This document shows, piece by piece, positions 14,822-22,100 of a stretch of 52,694 nt of DNA. The notes beneath the pieces were generated by a model that was not told the origin of the DNA, did not search any database, and saw nothing but the letters and a program-made list of their open reading frames with translations. Made by a program: the position numbers and the translations under genes. This DNA is from CAYNBT01 sp964396025 (lineage in GTDB: Bacteria > Patescibacteriota > WWE3 > UBA101185 > UBA10185): the NCBI GenBank assembly GCA_964396025.1, contig CAYNBT010000004.1, forward strand, positions 1-52,694, given 5' to 3'. The first letter of the stretch is position 1; the number at the start of each line of letters is the position of its first letter.

Positions 14822-15554
14822 AATGCTTCACAACAAAATCTCCGTCTCTATACAGGTAAATTCACTGACCACGAAGGCTGCTTTACTATTTACTTGGATG
14901 GTCTCACATGCGGACGATGATGGTCGAATGTTAGGTGAAGCTAAATCTATTAAAGCAAGGGTAGTGCCTATGCAGCAATGGCCTGAAAAAGTTGTTGAAG
15001 AATTATTGGTTCAAATTACTGATAAAGGGTTGATATACAGGTGGGAGAAAGATGGAAATTATTTTATTGAATTTCCCACATGGAGTGAGTATCAAAAAAT
15101 CCAAAAGGATCGCTATAAAAAATCACAACTGCCTACCTACAATGAAAATCAGCCCTCTTTGGACACATCTCGTTACCAAAATGTTACCAAAGTATATCCA
15201 CAATCTAATTTAAGCGAATCTAGTGAAATGGAATCGAATAAAAGCGAGTCTAATGAGAAAACCATCGCTGATTTCAAAACTTATAAGAAGGATACAACTA
15301 CTAATTATGAGACTATAAATCCCAAGACTTTTACACCAACAGACAGGGGGAGTGCAGCAGCCCTTGACGCATGGAAAGCCTTAGAGCCAAATAATCTAAT
15401 GTCTTTTACAACAACTTATTATTCTGCTTACAAAAACGGTTTGCCCGCGGACATGTTCTATCAATTTATGAGTGAGATAAAACAGGATAGTTCAGTAGCA
15501 AATAAGGGTGCTGTATTTAATGCCAAAGTTAAAGAGTTTTTTGAGAAGCACTAA
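14808..15554 (+). CDS. Replication-initiator/organiser-like protein
   Basis: 248 residues. The N-terminal 110 residues (ISVSIQVNSLTTKAALLFTW, then HADDDGRMLGEAKSIKARVV, and IEFPTWSEYQKIQKDRYKKS) are a winged-helix domain of the type found in phage replisome organisers and DnaD-like proteins. A serine/asparagine-rich linker follows (SNLSESSEMESNKSESNEK), then a C-terminal helical domain. By family it would bind the element's replication origin or load helicase; no origin is identified here. Shine-Dalgarno GGGAGG precedes the ATG. The recombinase follows after a 110-bp structured leader. Confidence 0.6.
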   Translation: MAKARMLHNKISVSIQVNSLTTKAALLFTWMVSHADDDGRMLGEAKSIKARVVPMQQWPEKVVEELLVQITDKGLIYRWEKDGNYFIEFPTWSEYQKIQKDRYKKSQLPTYNENQPSLDTSRYQNVTKVYPQSNLSESSEMESNKSESNEKTIADFKTYKKDTTTNYETINPKTFTPTDRGSAAALDAWKALEPNNLMSFTTTYYSAYKNGLPADMFYQFMSEIKQDSSVANKGAVFNAKVKEFFEKH

Positions 15555-15571
15555 GAGTATATAATTTAGGA

Positions 15572-15657
15572 GAGCTCAACTTAATACGATTGAATTTTTT
15601 AATGGCCATCTTGGACAACCGAATTCAATCGTGTTGAGCTCACCAGGGTGGCCATTT
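15572..15657 (+). promoter_or_regulatory. Interleaved inverted repeats in the recombinase leader
   Basis: Two long inverted repeats are interlocked. Arm A1 (15572-15596) pairs with A2 (15621-15641): 9 bp, a 5-base bulge, then 11 bp. Arm B1 (15601-15614) pairs with B2 (15643-15656): 14 bp including two G-U pairs that exist only in plus-strand RNA. The order A1-B1-A2-B2 makes the two hairpins compete, since the loops are too short for both to form fully. B2 contains AGGGTGG, the only Shine-Dalgarno-like sequence before the recombinase ATG at 15665. An 11-codon frame (MAILDNRIQSC) at 15602-15637 runs through B1 and A2. Confidence 0.6.
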
Positions 15658-15664
15658 AATTATT

Positions 15665-17200
15665 ATGAGCAAATACGATATAAAACCTAAAGTTGGAACT
15701 AGACCTAAAGTGGTAATTTACAAAAGAGTGTCTGATAAACGGCAAAGCGATGAGGGTTATTCTATTGAGGTTCAGGAAGATTTGCTCCTAAAAGTAGCAG
15801 CAGATCATAGTTGGGAAGTGTTGAGGGTATTCGAAGATGATGGCAAAAGTGCCAGGACTTTAGATCGAAAAGATATGCAGGAGTTCTTGGATTTTTGTGA
15901 TGAAAATAGCGATGTGGTGGATGCAGCTTTACTTCAAGATACTTCTCGATTGTGTAGAAATGTTCAGGATCATTTGACAGTAAAGGCATTTTTGAAGAAA
16001 CGAGCAATTAAGATGATCCCTTTCGATGGTATTGTAGATGACAGTCCTGAAGGAGATTTCATTGATCTTATAATTGCTGGTGTTAACGAACTAGAAAGTA
16101 AAAGAACTGGTAAGAAAACTAAACGAATTATGGACGCTATGCTTGAAATGGGTTTGAAGCCAGGTATGGCTCCTGTAGGCTATATAAATTCATTTAAGAA
16201 AGGTGTTCCTATGCATGTAGATAACGAAAAAAGGTTTTATATTTGTGAGATTTTCAAACTTTGGAATACTGGAAACTATTCAATGTTGAGTATCTCGGAA
16301 AAAATGTTTGAAGATGGATTTCGCTCCAAATCAGGGAAGAAAGTAGGAAAAAGTGGAATTGAGGCAATTCTAAAGAGAGTTTTGTATGCAGGTGGACTTG
16401 CGTATGATGGCAAAATAAATAAAAATGCACAACACGAAGCTATAATCACAATGGATGAATTTAATAAAGCCCAGGATATGCTTTTGATAAGAAATAAGGG
16501 TGCTAATCGAAGTAGAAAACATAATACTTTACTTGCTGGTATGATATTTTGCTTCAAATGTGGCAATCAGATGTATGGCGAATACCACTTAAAAGGAAAC
16601 TATTACAGATGCAAGGTTTGTGGTAAACCTTTAGCTTCAATGGAAAAAGTAGAAAATAGTATAAAGAAATTCTTCACAGGAGCTAGGTTCACAGAAAAAG
16701 GGTTATCTAATATGAAAGATGTTCTTTTGTCGGTTAAACAAGAGCTTGGAGAATCCGTTCCACAACAAAGATCATCACTAATTTCTCGTAGAGAAGCTTT
16801 AGATATGAAAATGAAAAAGCTGGAGGACAAAATGTTGTTTAACGATACCAGTATAGATAAAGATCGCTTAAATGCTCAATATGAGCCTTTGAAAAAGGAA
16901 TTAGCACAGGTAGATGATCAATTAAAGCTTTTAGAAAAACCTTCAAGCAATCTTAAAGACTCCGAAATAGAGAAAGTGGTTTGGGGGTTAGGTCAGTTAG
17001 GCAGAATTTATGAAGTATTGCCTAAATCTCAAAAGAAACAGTTTTTAAGATATTTTATTACAAAGGTGTTTGTTGACTGTGCCGAGGATAAAATAGTCCA
17101 GTATGAGCTTGTTCCTGAGTTTGAAGCACTTGTAAGTGGCAATTTAGTTCGTATATCGTCTTATTGGCTCCCCGGGCTGGATTCGAACCAACAACCTTGA
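15665..17200 (+). CDS. Large serine recombinase (integrase)
   Basis: 511 residues. The catalytic N-terminal resolvase domain has YKRVSDKRQSDEGYS with the nucleophilic Ser at about residue 23, and later LLQDTSRLCRN and the helix E. A recombinase domain follows (GLKPGMAPVGYINSF; GGLAYDGKINKNAQHEAII), then a zinc ribbon (CFKCGNQMYG ... YRCKVCGKPL) and a coiled coil (about residues 375-425). This is the integrase of the element. The last twelve or so residues (WLPGLDSNQQP) are encoded by the antisense of the tRNA-Asn 3' half, so the C-terminus changes whenever the element is excised. Tail sequences of this kind are a known artefact of frames running into tRNA genes and are not a conserved protein motif. 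Translation is probably controlled by the interleaved leader repeats. Confidence 0.9.
   Translation: MSKYDIKPKVGTRPKVVIYKRVSDKRQSDEGYSIEVQEDLLLKVAADHSWEVLRVFEDDGKSARTLDRKDMQEFLDFCDENSDVVDAALLQDTSRLCRNVQDHLTVKAFLKKRAIKMIPFDGIVDDSPEGDFIDLIIAGVNELESKRTGKKTKRIMDAMLEMGLKPGMAPVGYINSFKKGVPMHVDNEKRFYICEIFKLWNTGNYSMLSISEKMFEDGFRSKSGKKVGKSGIEAILKRVLYAGGLAYDGKINKNAQHEAIITMDEFNKAQDMLLIRNKGANRSRKHNTLLAGMIFCFKCGNQMYGEYHLKGNYYRCKVCGKPLASMEKVENSIKKFFTGARFTEKGLSNMKDVLLSVKQELGESVPQQRSSLISRREALDMKMKKLEDKMLFNDTSIDKDRLNAQYEPLKKELAQVDDQLKLLEKPSSNLKDSEIEKVVWGLGQLGRIYEVLPKSQKKQFLRYFITKVFVDCAEDKIVQYELVPEFEALVSGNLVRISSYWLPGLDSNQQP
17165..17180. repeat. Right attachment site (attR), tRNA-Asn 3' end
   Basis: tggctccccgggctgg, identical to 4272-4287. 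It corresponds to the acceptor 3' strand, discriminator and CCA of tRNA-Asn read from the plus strand, and lies inside the recombinase coding sequence. Confidence 0.75.
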
Positions 17201-17239
17201 AGTTAACAGCTTCCTGCTCTACCATTGAGCTACCGGGGA
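17165..17239 (-). tRNA. tRNA-Asn (GTT)
   Basis: A 75-base cloverleaf on the minus strand: acceptor TCCCCGG / CCGGGGA, D arm GCTC-AATGGTA-GAGC, anticodon loop CTGTTAA (anticodon GTT), T arm with TTCGAAT, discriminator G and encoded CCA. The outer anticodon-stem pair appears mismatched (G-A). The 3' 36 bases overlap the end of the recombinase gene, and the last 16 are the attachment core. Confidence 0.9.
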
Positions 17240-17387
17240 ATACATTGGAGCACTTTTTCGTATAGTATGGAACGTGCTACACGCAATTAAACATACTCAC
17301 GCACCCGCCATGCTAACACAGCCATATAATTCAATCAATTGGTTTTGACCCCATGCAGCAGCTCTATGCAAATATGCGCCACTGTAG

Positions 17388-17396
17388 TGCTATAAT
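17388..17396 (+). promoter_or_regulatory. Extended -10 promoter (TGCTATAAT)
   Basis: TGC-TATAAT, with the hexamer at 17391-17396 and no good -35. The transcript would start near 17403 and carry a leader of about 32 bases with an AGGAGGG before the ATG at 17435. The stretch 17240-17387 shows nothing else I can identify. Confidence 0.7.
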
Positions 17397-17434
17397 GACC
17401 GCAATTTTACGACCAAACGTGTTTAGGAGGGAAT

Positions 17435-17758
17435 ATGAAAAGCGGAAGTTTTCAGCTTATGACTGATTCAGTGGGTAACATTCATGTTTTTGAAGGCGTT
17501 TCCATGGTTGCTTTAGTTAGCACGTCCGATGATCCCGAAGACCCCATCTGTGGCTTTTGGTGTGTGGTGATTTTTACTGCAGACGGCGGTGTAACCTCCA
17601 TTGGTGTGTTTGAGGATAAGCCTATGGCTGTTAATGCTTGTTTGTGGGCATTAAACAAGAGGCGAACGCATGCAACATGGCAATATTGGCAAGATTATAT
17701 TGCACAAGCAATACCCGTGAATTTATTGGATTATTTGCGCAAGTTTCCGCGATTTTAA
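17435..17758 (+). CDS. Small unknown protein, paralogue of next gene
   Basis: 107 residues, no signal peptide or membrane helix, family not recognised. Strong AGGAGGG Shine-Dalgarno. The segment FTADGGVTSIGVFEDKPMAV then NACLWALNKRR and WQYWQDYIAQAIPVNLLDYL aligns with TSDGLEFFLGVFLEQPLALA, AACFSAAQ and WKLWSQMFQHLPIGEK of the gene at 17824, so the pair arose by duplication. The fold looks like a beta-sheet followed by two helices. It lies next to the integration site but outside the element, with its own promoter and leader. Confidence 0.75.
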   Translation: MKSGSFQLMTDSVGNIHVFEGVSMVALVSTSDDPEDPICGFWCVVIFTADGGVTSIGVFEDKPMAVNACLWALNKRRTHATWQYWQDYIAQAIPVNLLDYLRKFPRF

Positions 17759-17823
17759 CAATCACCGCTTACTATAAGACAAATTCATGCTGAAATATGA
17801 AAATTATTCTTGGGAGGTAATAT

Positions 17824-18156
17824 ATGTCTCGGTCACTTTCTTCTCGTTCCTCGGGAGCTGGTGTTGATCTAGTCTCCCCAACTCAGGCCATATGCGCCAG
17901 AGTTGTGCCTTGTCCGGATGGTGTTATTCATGTAGGACAGTGGCTTGCCTACATTACCACATCAGACGGGTTGGAATTTTTTCTTGGTGTGTTTTTGGAG
18001 CAGCCTTTGGCCCTTGCCGCTTGTTTTTCTGCTGCCCAAACGCCTCAAAAGTCTTTGCAGGGTTGGAAATTGTGGTCGCAAATGTTCCAGCACCTTCCAA
18101 TTGGAGAAAAGACTTTGCCATTTCTGCCGGAACCGTTGCATTTATGGCACAATTAG
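17824..18156 (+). CDS. Small unknown protein, paralogue of previous gene
   Basis: 110 residues. GGGAGG lies 7 bases before the ATG. Shares with the 17435 product the pattern S/T-DG...GVFxxxPxAxxAC followed by a W-x-x-W helix, but has a serine-rich N-terminus (SRSLSSRSSGAG) instead. Its function is unknown. 65 bp separate it from its paralogue; no separate promoter is clear, so the two are probably co-transcribed and ended by the hairpin at 18176-18214. Confidence 0.75.
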   Translation: MSRSLSSRSSGAGVDLVSPTQAICARVVPCPDGVIHVGQWLAYITTSDGLEFFLGVFLEQPLALAACFSAAQTPQKSLQGWKLWSQMFQHLPIGEKTLPFLPEPLHLWHN

Positions 18157-18175
18157 CAGTTAAGCCACATCATAC

Positions 18176-18214
18176 GGAGTGTACCAAATAGAGAAACTCT
18201 ACTTTGTACACTCC
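18176..18214. terminator. Long hairpin between convergent genes
   Basis: ggagtgtac / gtacactcc with a second stem (atagag / ctctac-like) around an AAAC loop. It lies between the plus-strand pair and the minus-strand DUF1189 gene. A T tract comes only about 18 bases later on the plus strand, so termination strength is uncertain. Confidence 0.45.
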
Positions 18215-18222
18215 AGGTATTT

Positions 18223-19077
18223 TCAATCAACTTTTTTTGTAGAGATCACCTCGAACAACACTATAATTCCAATAATTAAATTTAAAGTAAAAAACCACAT
18301 GGAGATCTCTAATGGAATATCTGCAACTTTCACAATCAATTCAACTAGCAGCGGAAATGTCATAGCATGCAGGCCTATTTGGTAATATTGCTTAAAGGTC
18401 AAAGTTGCCTTTTTAATGGTGCCAATCAGCATCAAAGCAACTCCAACAAAGACCAAGTAAATAGCTCTAAAAGCAAAAAAGTATGCAAGTGATAATGCAA
18501 AAATTAATCCTAACAAAAAGGCAGGAACATATTTGGCGAATCCTTCAAGATCTTGCATTAGTGCATCAAAGTCTGTGCGTGTGATTGTTTGGTCCGGAAC
18601 GTCTTTTAGGGGGTATACCTCTGTACTAACTTTGCCTGAGCTTTCCATAGTGCCAAAGAGTATGTTATTGGTGTTGACTAAGGCTATTGTTTTGTATTTT
18701 GCAACATCGTCAAGAGTTCCGTTTGAATCAAATACAACTAGGTTAGCGGGCACATTTGCTTCACCCGACCATACAGAAGGCAATTTTATAAAAAGTGGCT
18801 CCTGTTTGTTGATTTTCATCTTACCCCCCTTGATTTCAATCGCTAAATCTTTTGGAAATATATCTTTACCCGCGGTCAAAAACATTTCCATGTCTTTTTT
18901 AACTTGCGGCATTGCCGGAATAGATGTGAGTAATGTAGTAAGCGTGGCAGCAAAGAATGTGATTGCAAAAAGATACTTTAGAGAAAAGGCAACACTTGTT
19001 TGCACAATTTCACTGTAATACTTGGTAGATACAAGGCTGTTTATAAACACGTGTACAAAAGCTTTTATTTTGCGCAT
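18223..19077 (-). CDS. DUF1189-family membrane protein
   Basis: 284 residues: an N-terminal helix after FVHVFINSLVSTKYYSEIVQ, an extracytoplasmic domain of about 130 residues (IKGGKMKINKQEPLFIKLPS, NLVVFDSNGTLDDVAKYK), and four or so C-terminal membrane helices. The lines 'F..S..S...Y' and 'VVFDTNG' with a 'DFxAL' segment are typical of DUF1189, which is present in Firmicutes and CPR without a known function. A TGATATACT 7 bases before the ATG implies a leaderless mRNA. It is transcribed away from the giant secreted protein gene (divergent, 41 bp apart). Confidence 0.8.
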   Translation of the reverse strand: MRKIKAFVHVFINSLVSTKYYSEIVQTSVAFSLKYLFAITFFAATLTTLLTSIPAMPQVKKDMEMFLTAGKDIFPKDLAIEIKGGKMKINKQEPLFIKLPSVWSGEANVPANLVVFDSNGTLDDVAKYKTIALVNTNNILFGTMESSGKVSTEVYPLKDVPDQTITRTDFDALMQDLEGFAKYVPAFLLGLIFALSLAYFFAFRAIYLVFVGVALMLIGTIKKATLTFKQYYQIGLHAMTFPLLVELIVKVADIPLEISMWFFTLNLIIGIIVLFEVISTKKVD

Positions 19078-19084
19078 ACTATTG

Positions 19085-19090
19085 AGTATA
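19085..19090 (-). promoter_or_regulatory. Extended -10 of leaderless promoter
   Basis: TGATATACT on the minus strand, hexamer 7 bases before the ATG at 19077. Divergent with the plus-strand -10 at 19103-19108. Confidence 0.65.
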
Positions 19091-19102
19091 TCAGAATTAG
19101 GT

Positions 19103-19108
19103 TATAAT
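19103..19108 (+). promoter_or_regulatory. -10 box of short-leader or leaderless promoter
   Basis: TATAAT, 10 bases before the ATG at 19119 (7 bases before an in-frame TTG at 19116). No Shine-Dalgarno. Confidence 0.6.
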
Positions 19109-19118
19109 CTTACTATTG

Positions 19119-22100
19119 ATGGATAGATTCACTAAATCAGTTTTATATTTTGCCGTACTATTCTTTGGTATTGGCTTATTTAGCCGAGTAGGTCTTGCGC
19201 AATCTTGTGGTTTGAACATAGATCCAACCAATCCCACAGGCCATCCTGCTCCAGAAAGTATCTCTGGTGTTGAATGGGTGCGTGTGGAGTTTAAGAACTG
19301 CACCCTCACAAACGATGACCCGCTGTTCGAATCCTCGCTCTCAGATTATGAGGGAGTAATATCTGCGTATGTAGGTAGCGGCATTAAAGTTTTGCTAATT
19401 CTTGATTATCTGACTATATCCGATGCTCGAGATGAGGTGGACGCGTTTGCGGAAAGAGCGGGGTTAATAGCGGAGCGTTACAGCTCTTTTGGAACCGACG
19501 TTGCCTATCAGATATGGAATGAACCGGATATCTGGTTGGGAGGCACAATGGATCCGAGCGAATACGCTAACATACTTACCAAGGCATCCTCGGCAATAAA
19601 AGCCGCAAACCCCTCGGCAATTGTAGTTACAGGAAGTTCCGCTTCTGGTCAGGCTCAGTGGATGGCAGATGTGCGTGGCAATATGGGGGCTGCTTGGGCA
19701 AATGTAGATAAAGTTGCAATACACTCCTACGGTAAAAATCCTGGAAGTGGTCCAGGTGCCTGTAACATTGGGAATACAGGTCCACTTTCTCCTCATATTA
19801 ATGAGTATTATGCTGCAGGGAATGGAAAACCTCTTTGGATCACAGAAATAGGTATGAACACTCCGGATGGTCAGTCACAAGCTACATACTTGGAATGTTT
19901 TTACTCAAAGATTAGATCAGATCATAGTGGGCAGGTGGAGAACGTACTTTGGTTTGCTTGGAGCGACGGTATGGTTTCCCCTATGGGTATTGTAAGTGCG
20001 TCTGATTCCCCAAAACCAGCCTACAGCAGTTATTTTTCTGCAAATGGTTGTGTTGCCTCTAGCCCTTCTGCACCAGCGGAACTTAGCCCTATACCTTTTG
20101 AGATCGGGTCGGGCGCAAGCTGCGGTAACGGAGGCGCAGAACCGATACCAGTCACTATCAAAGGAAAAATCCGCAGCAGCCGCAAACTTCCAAACCCAGA
20201 AAACAACGAAGTGGAACTGTCCGGACAAAGCGTCTATGGTGCTGTTATAACTGCTTTTAAAGGTAACACCGAGCGTGGATTCACAGGAAAATGTGACGGA
20301 GCTCTTTGCGGAAGGGTCGCTGTTGCCGCCACAGATGGTAAGGGCAATTTTACCCTTAAGACGGTGTTTGATCCTACCAATAACTTTGAGGGGGCCCAAT
20401 ACATTGCTGTTTCCTGTAACGGGAAAGTGCGAGAACTTTATAAAATCCCTGTAGACGAGGGAAACCTGGACGGTGTAGAGCTTTTTATCGATTCGGAAAA
20501 ATACTGCACGCCTTTTGAGCTAGCCCCAGAAGTTTATTACATGATTACGCAAGATCATCTTTCTTGTAGAGAAGATAATGATAAGAACAGCCCGAGACAA
20601 CGCTTGATAGAGCAACGGGCACGAGCAACTAGCTTGCGTAAACCTAATGCTGACAGCGGTTATTTAGGCAATAATACCGATCCAAACTGTACACCAACCG
20701 GCACTAATGCTGTAGGAATGCCTGCAGGTTGCGCTCCTTATTATGAGGGCGGATCTCTCCTTTCCACAGAACCATTAGAAGGTCGTGCCGATTTACGAGC
20801 AAGAACAGAAAACGTTACAGAAAACATCATGTGCTTTTTGTGGGGTGGTCCGTGTAACAAAGTACCCCCAAGAACTCCGGAAGAAGAATTGAACAATTTA
20901 CCGCTAGCTAGTGAGGTGTCTGACTGTAACACTGCTACTATAGCTAGAGACGGCGGGTCCGGATTAAGTACGCAAACTTGTGGAGGTCCCTTAAGCTATC
21001 TCATGACCCCAACAGATTGGGCAAGGAGATATTGGATGGTTCCTAAAACCACGCCAATAGCAAAAAATGACACCACATTTTGTACAGACAAAAGTATTAT
21101 TACCCTGGCCGACATTGACGTACCTGAATCTTGGGGCGGACCCAGCACAGGATGCCAACTTCCTTTTGAATATATGAACTATCGTGCACTTGTTGTGCCA
21201 GGAACCCCCGATACTTCCGGAGAAGATCGCAATACAGGTTTGATGTATAACGACTCGTTACAGAATGCTGAAGGGGGTGCCGTAAGGGAAGGCCCAGGCT
21301 CCGATAATTTTAGAACTGCCTTATTTATAGACGGCCAAAAAGGAGAAAAGCCTGCATATACTGAAGGTTGGAACGTTTTGCCTTCCGGTAGTCCTTTGGG
21401 TAGTACATCCATTTACAACGAAGATTGTGCGTTAACCGGAGCAAATCCAGACTGTAATACGGGAAGAAACGGTGAGTTTTCTGGCCCTGCAGCAGGCTTG
21501 TTCAGAAGCCCTGGAGAAACTTTTGGTACAGATGAGCAAGGTATGCCCAACACTGCGGCAAAGAAACCAAAGCTTGGTAGAGGAATCTATCGTATGGGTT
21601 ACCCACTTCACAGCCTTTGTACATGTAACGAGGTAGGGGGTTGTGGTGAAGATACTCTTAACAACAAATTCACCGGTCTCGGAACGACTACAGGGGACGA
21701 TCATCCTGCTGTGGCTGGTTACAAATTCTGCACTCCTATAGTTCCGGGTGCTTCCCCTGTCTGCTTGGATTTCTTTGGGGAAGGTTTAGTGGGCGCTTTA
21801 CTTAGTGGAATAAGTCAGGTCGTAAACGCTTTCTTTAGTATTTGGATAGGTAATATCCGGCCCGGAGGTGCGTGCGCCCCCTTAAGCTGGACAGATCCCC
21901 TAGACGGACCTTGTCCCGTGCCTCTACCTGTGAATCAGCAGTGTGAGATTTACTCTTGTATATTTTACCCTCCGGGAAGCACAAGTACGGGAACATCTTG
22001 CCCAGATCCAACCAACAACTGTCTTGTGGGATACGTGGCTTTGGGCTCTACAAATTACCCAACACTTTGCCAACACCGAATGTCTACCCCTGGCCCTTAT

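Larger units (their letters stand above)
4272..17180. mobile_element. Integrative element in the tRNA-Asn 3' end, serine-recombinase type
   Basis: About 12.9 kb bounded by a 16-bp direct repeat, tggctccccgggctgg, at 4272-4287 and 17165-17180. The right copy is the 3' end (with CCA) of an intact tRNA-Asn gene on the minus strand. A large serine recombinase ends inside that tRNA. Contents in order: small cargo genes, each often with its own promoter; a hydroxyacid dehydrogenase relative; a TIM-barrel/PIN pair; an XRE/PD-(D/E)XK pair; a small-terminase-like protein; a DUF5659 protein; a replication-initiator-like protein; the recombinase. No capsid, portal or conjugation gene is visible, so it resembles a satellite or genomic island rather than a complete phage. 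Borders are inferred from the repeat, not from an empty site. Confidence 0.75.

Noticed and set aside
15602..15637. An annotated leader-peptide gene (MAILDNRIQSC)
   Set aside because: The frame is real, but the only ribosome site is about 28 bases upstream, too far. It is kept as part of the leader discussion, not as a gene.
15572..15657. Classical H-type pseudoknot
   Set aside because: The one-base and four-base connecting loops cannot span stems of 20 and 14 bp, so alternative hairpins are the better reading.
17165..17200. WLPGLDSNQQP as a meaningful protein motif of the recombinase
   Set aside because: It is the translation of antisense tRNA-Asn sequence. Such tails appear whenever a frame runs into a tRNA 3' end.
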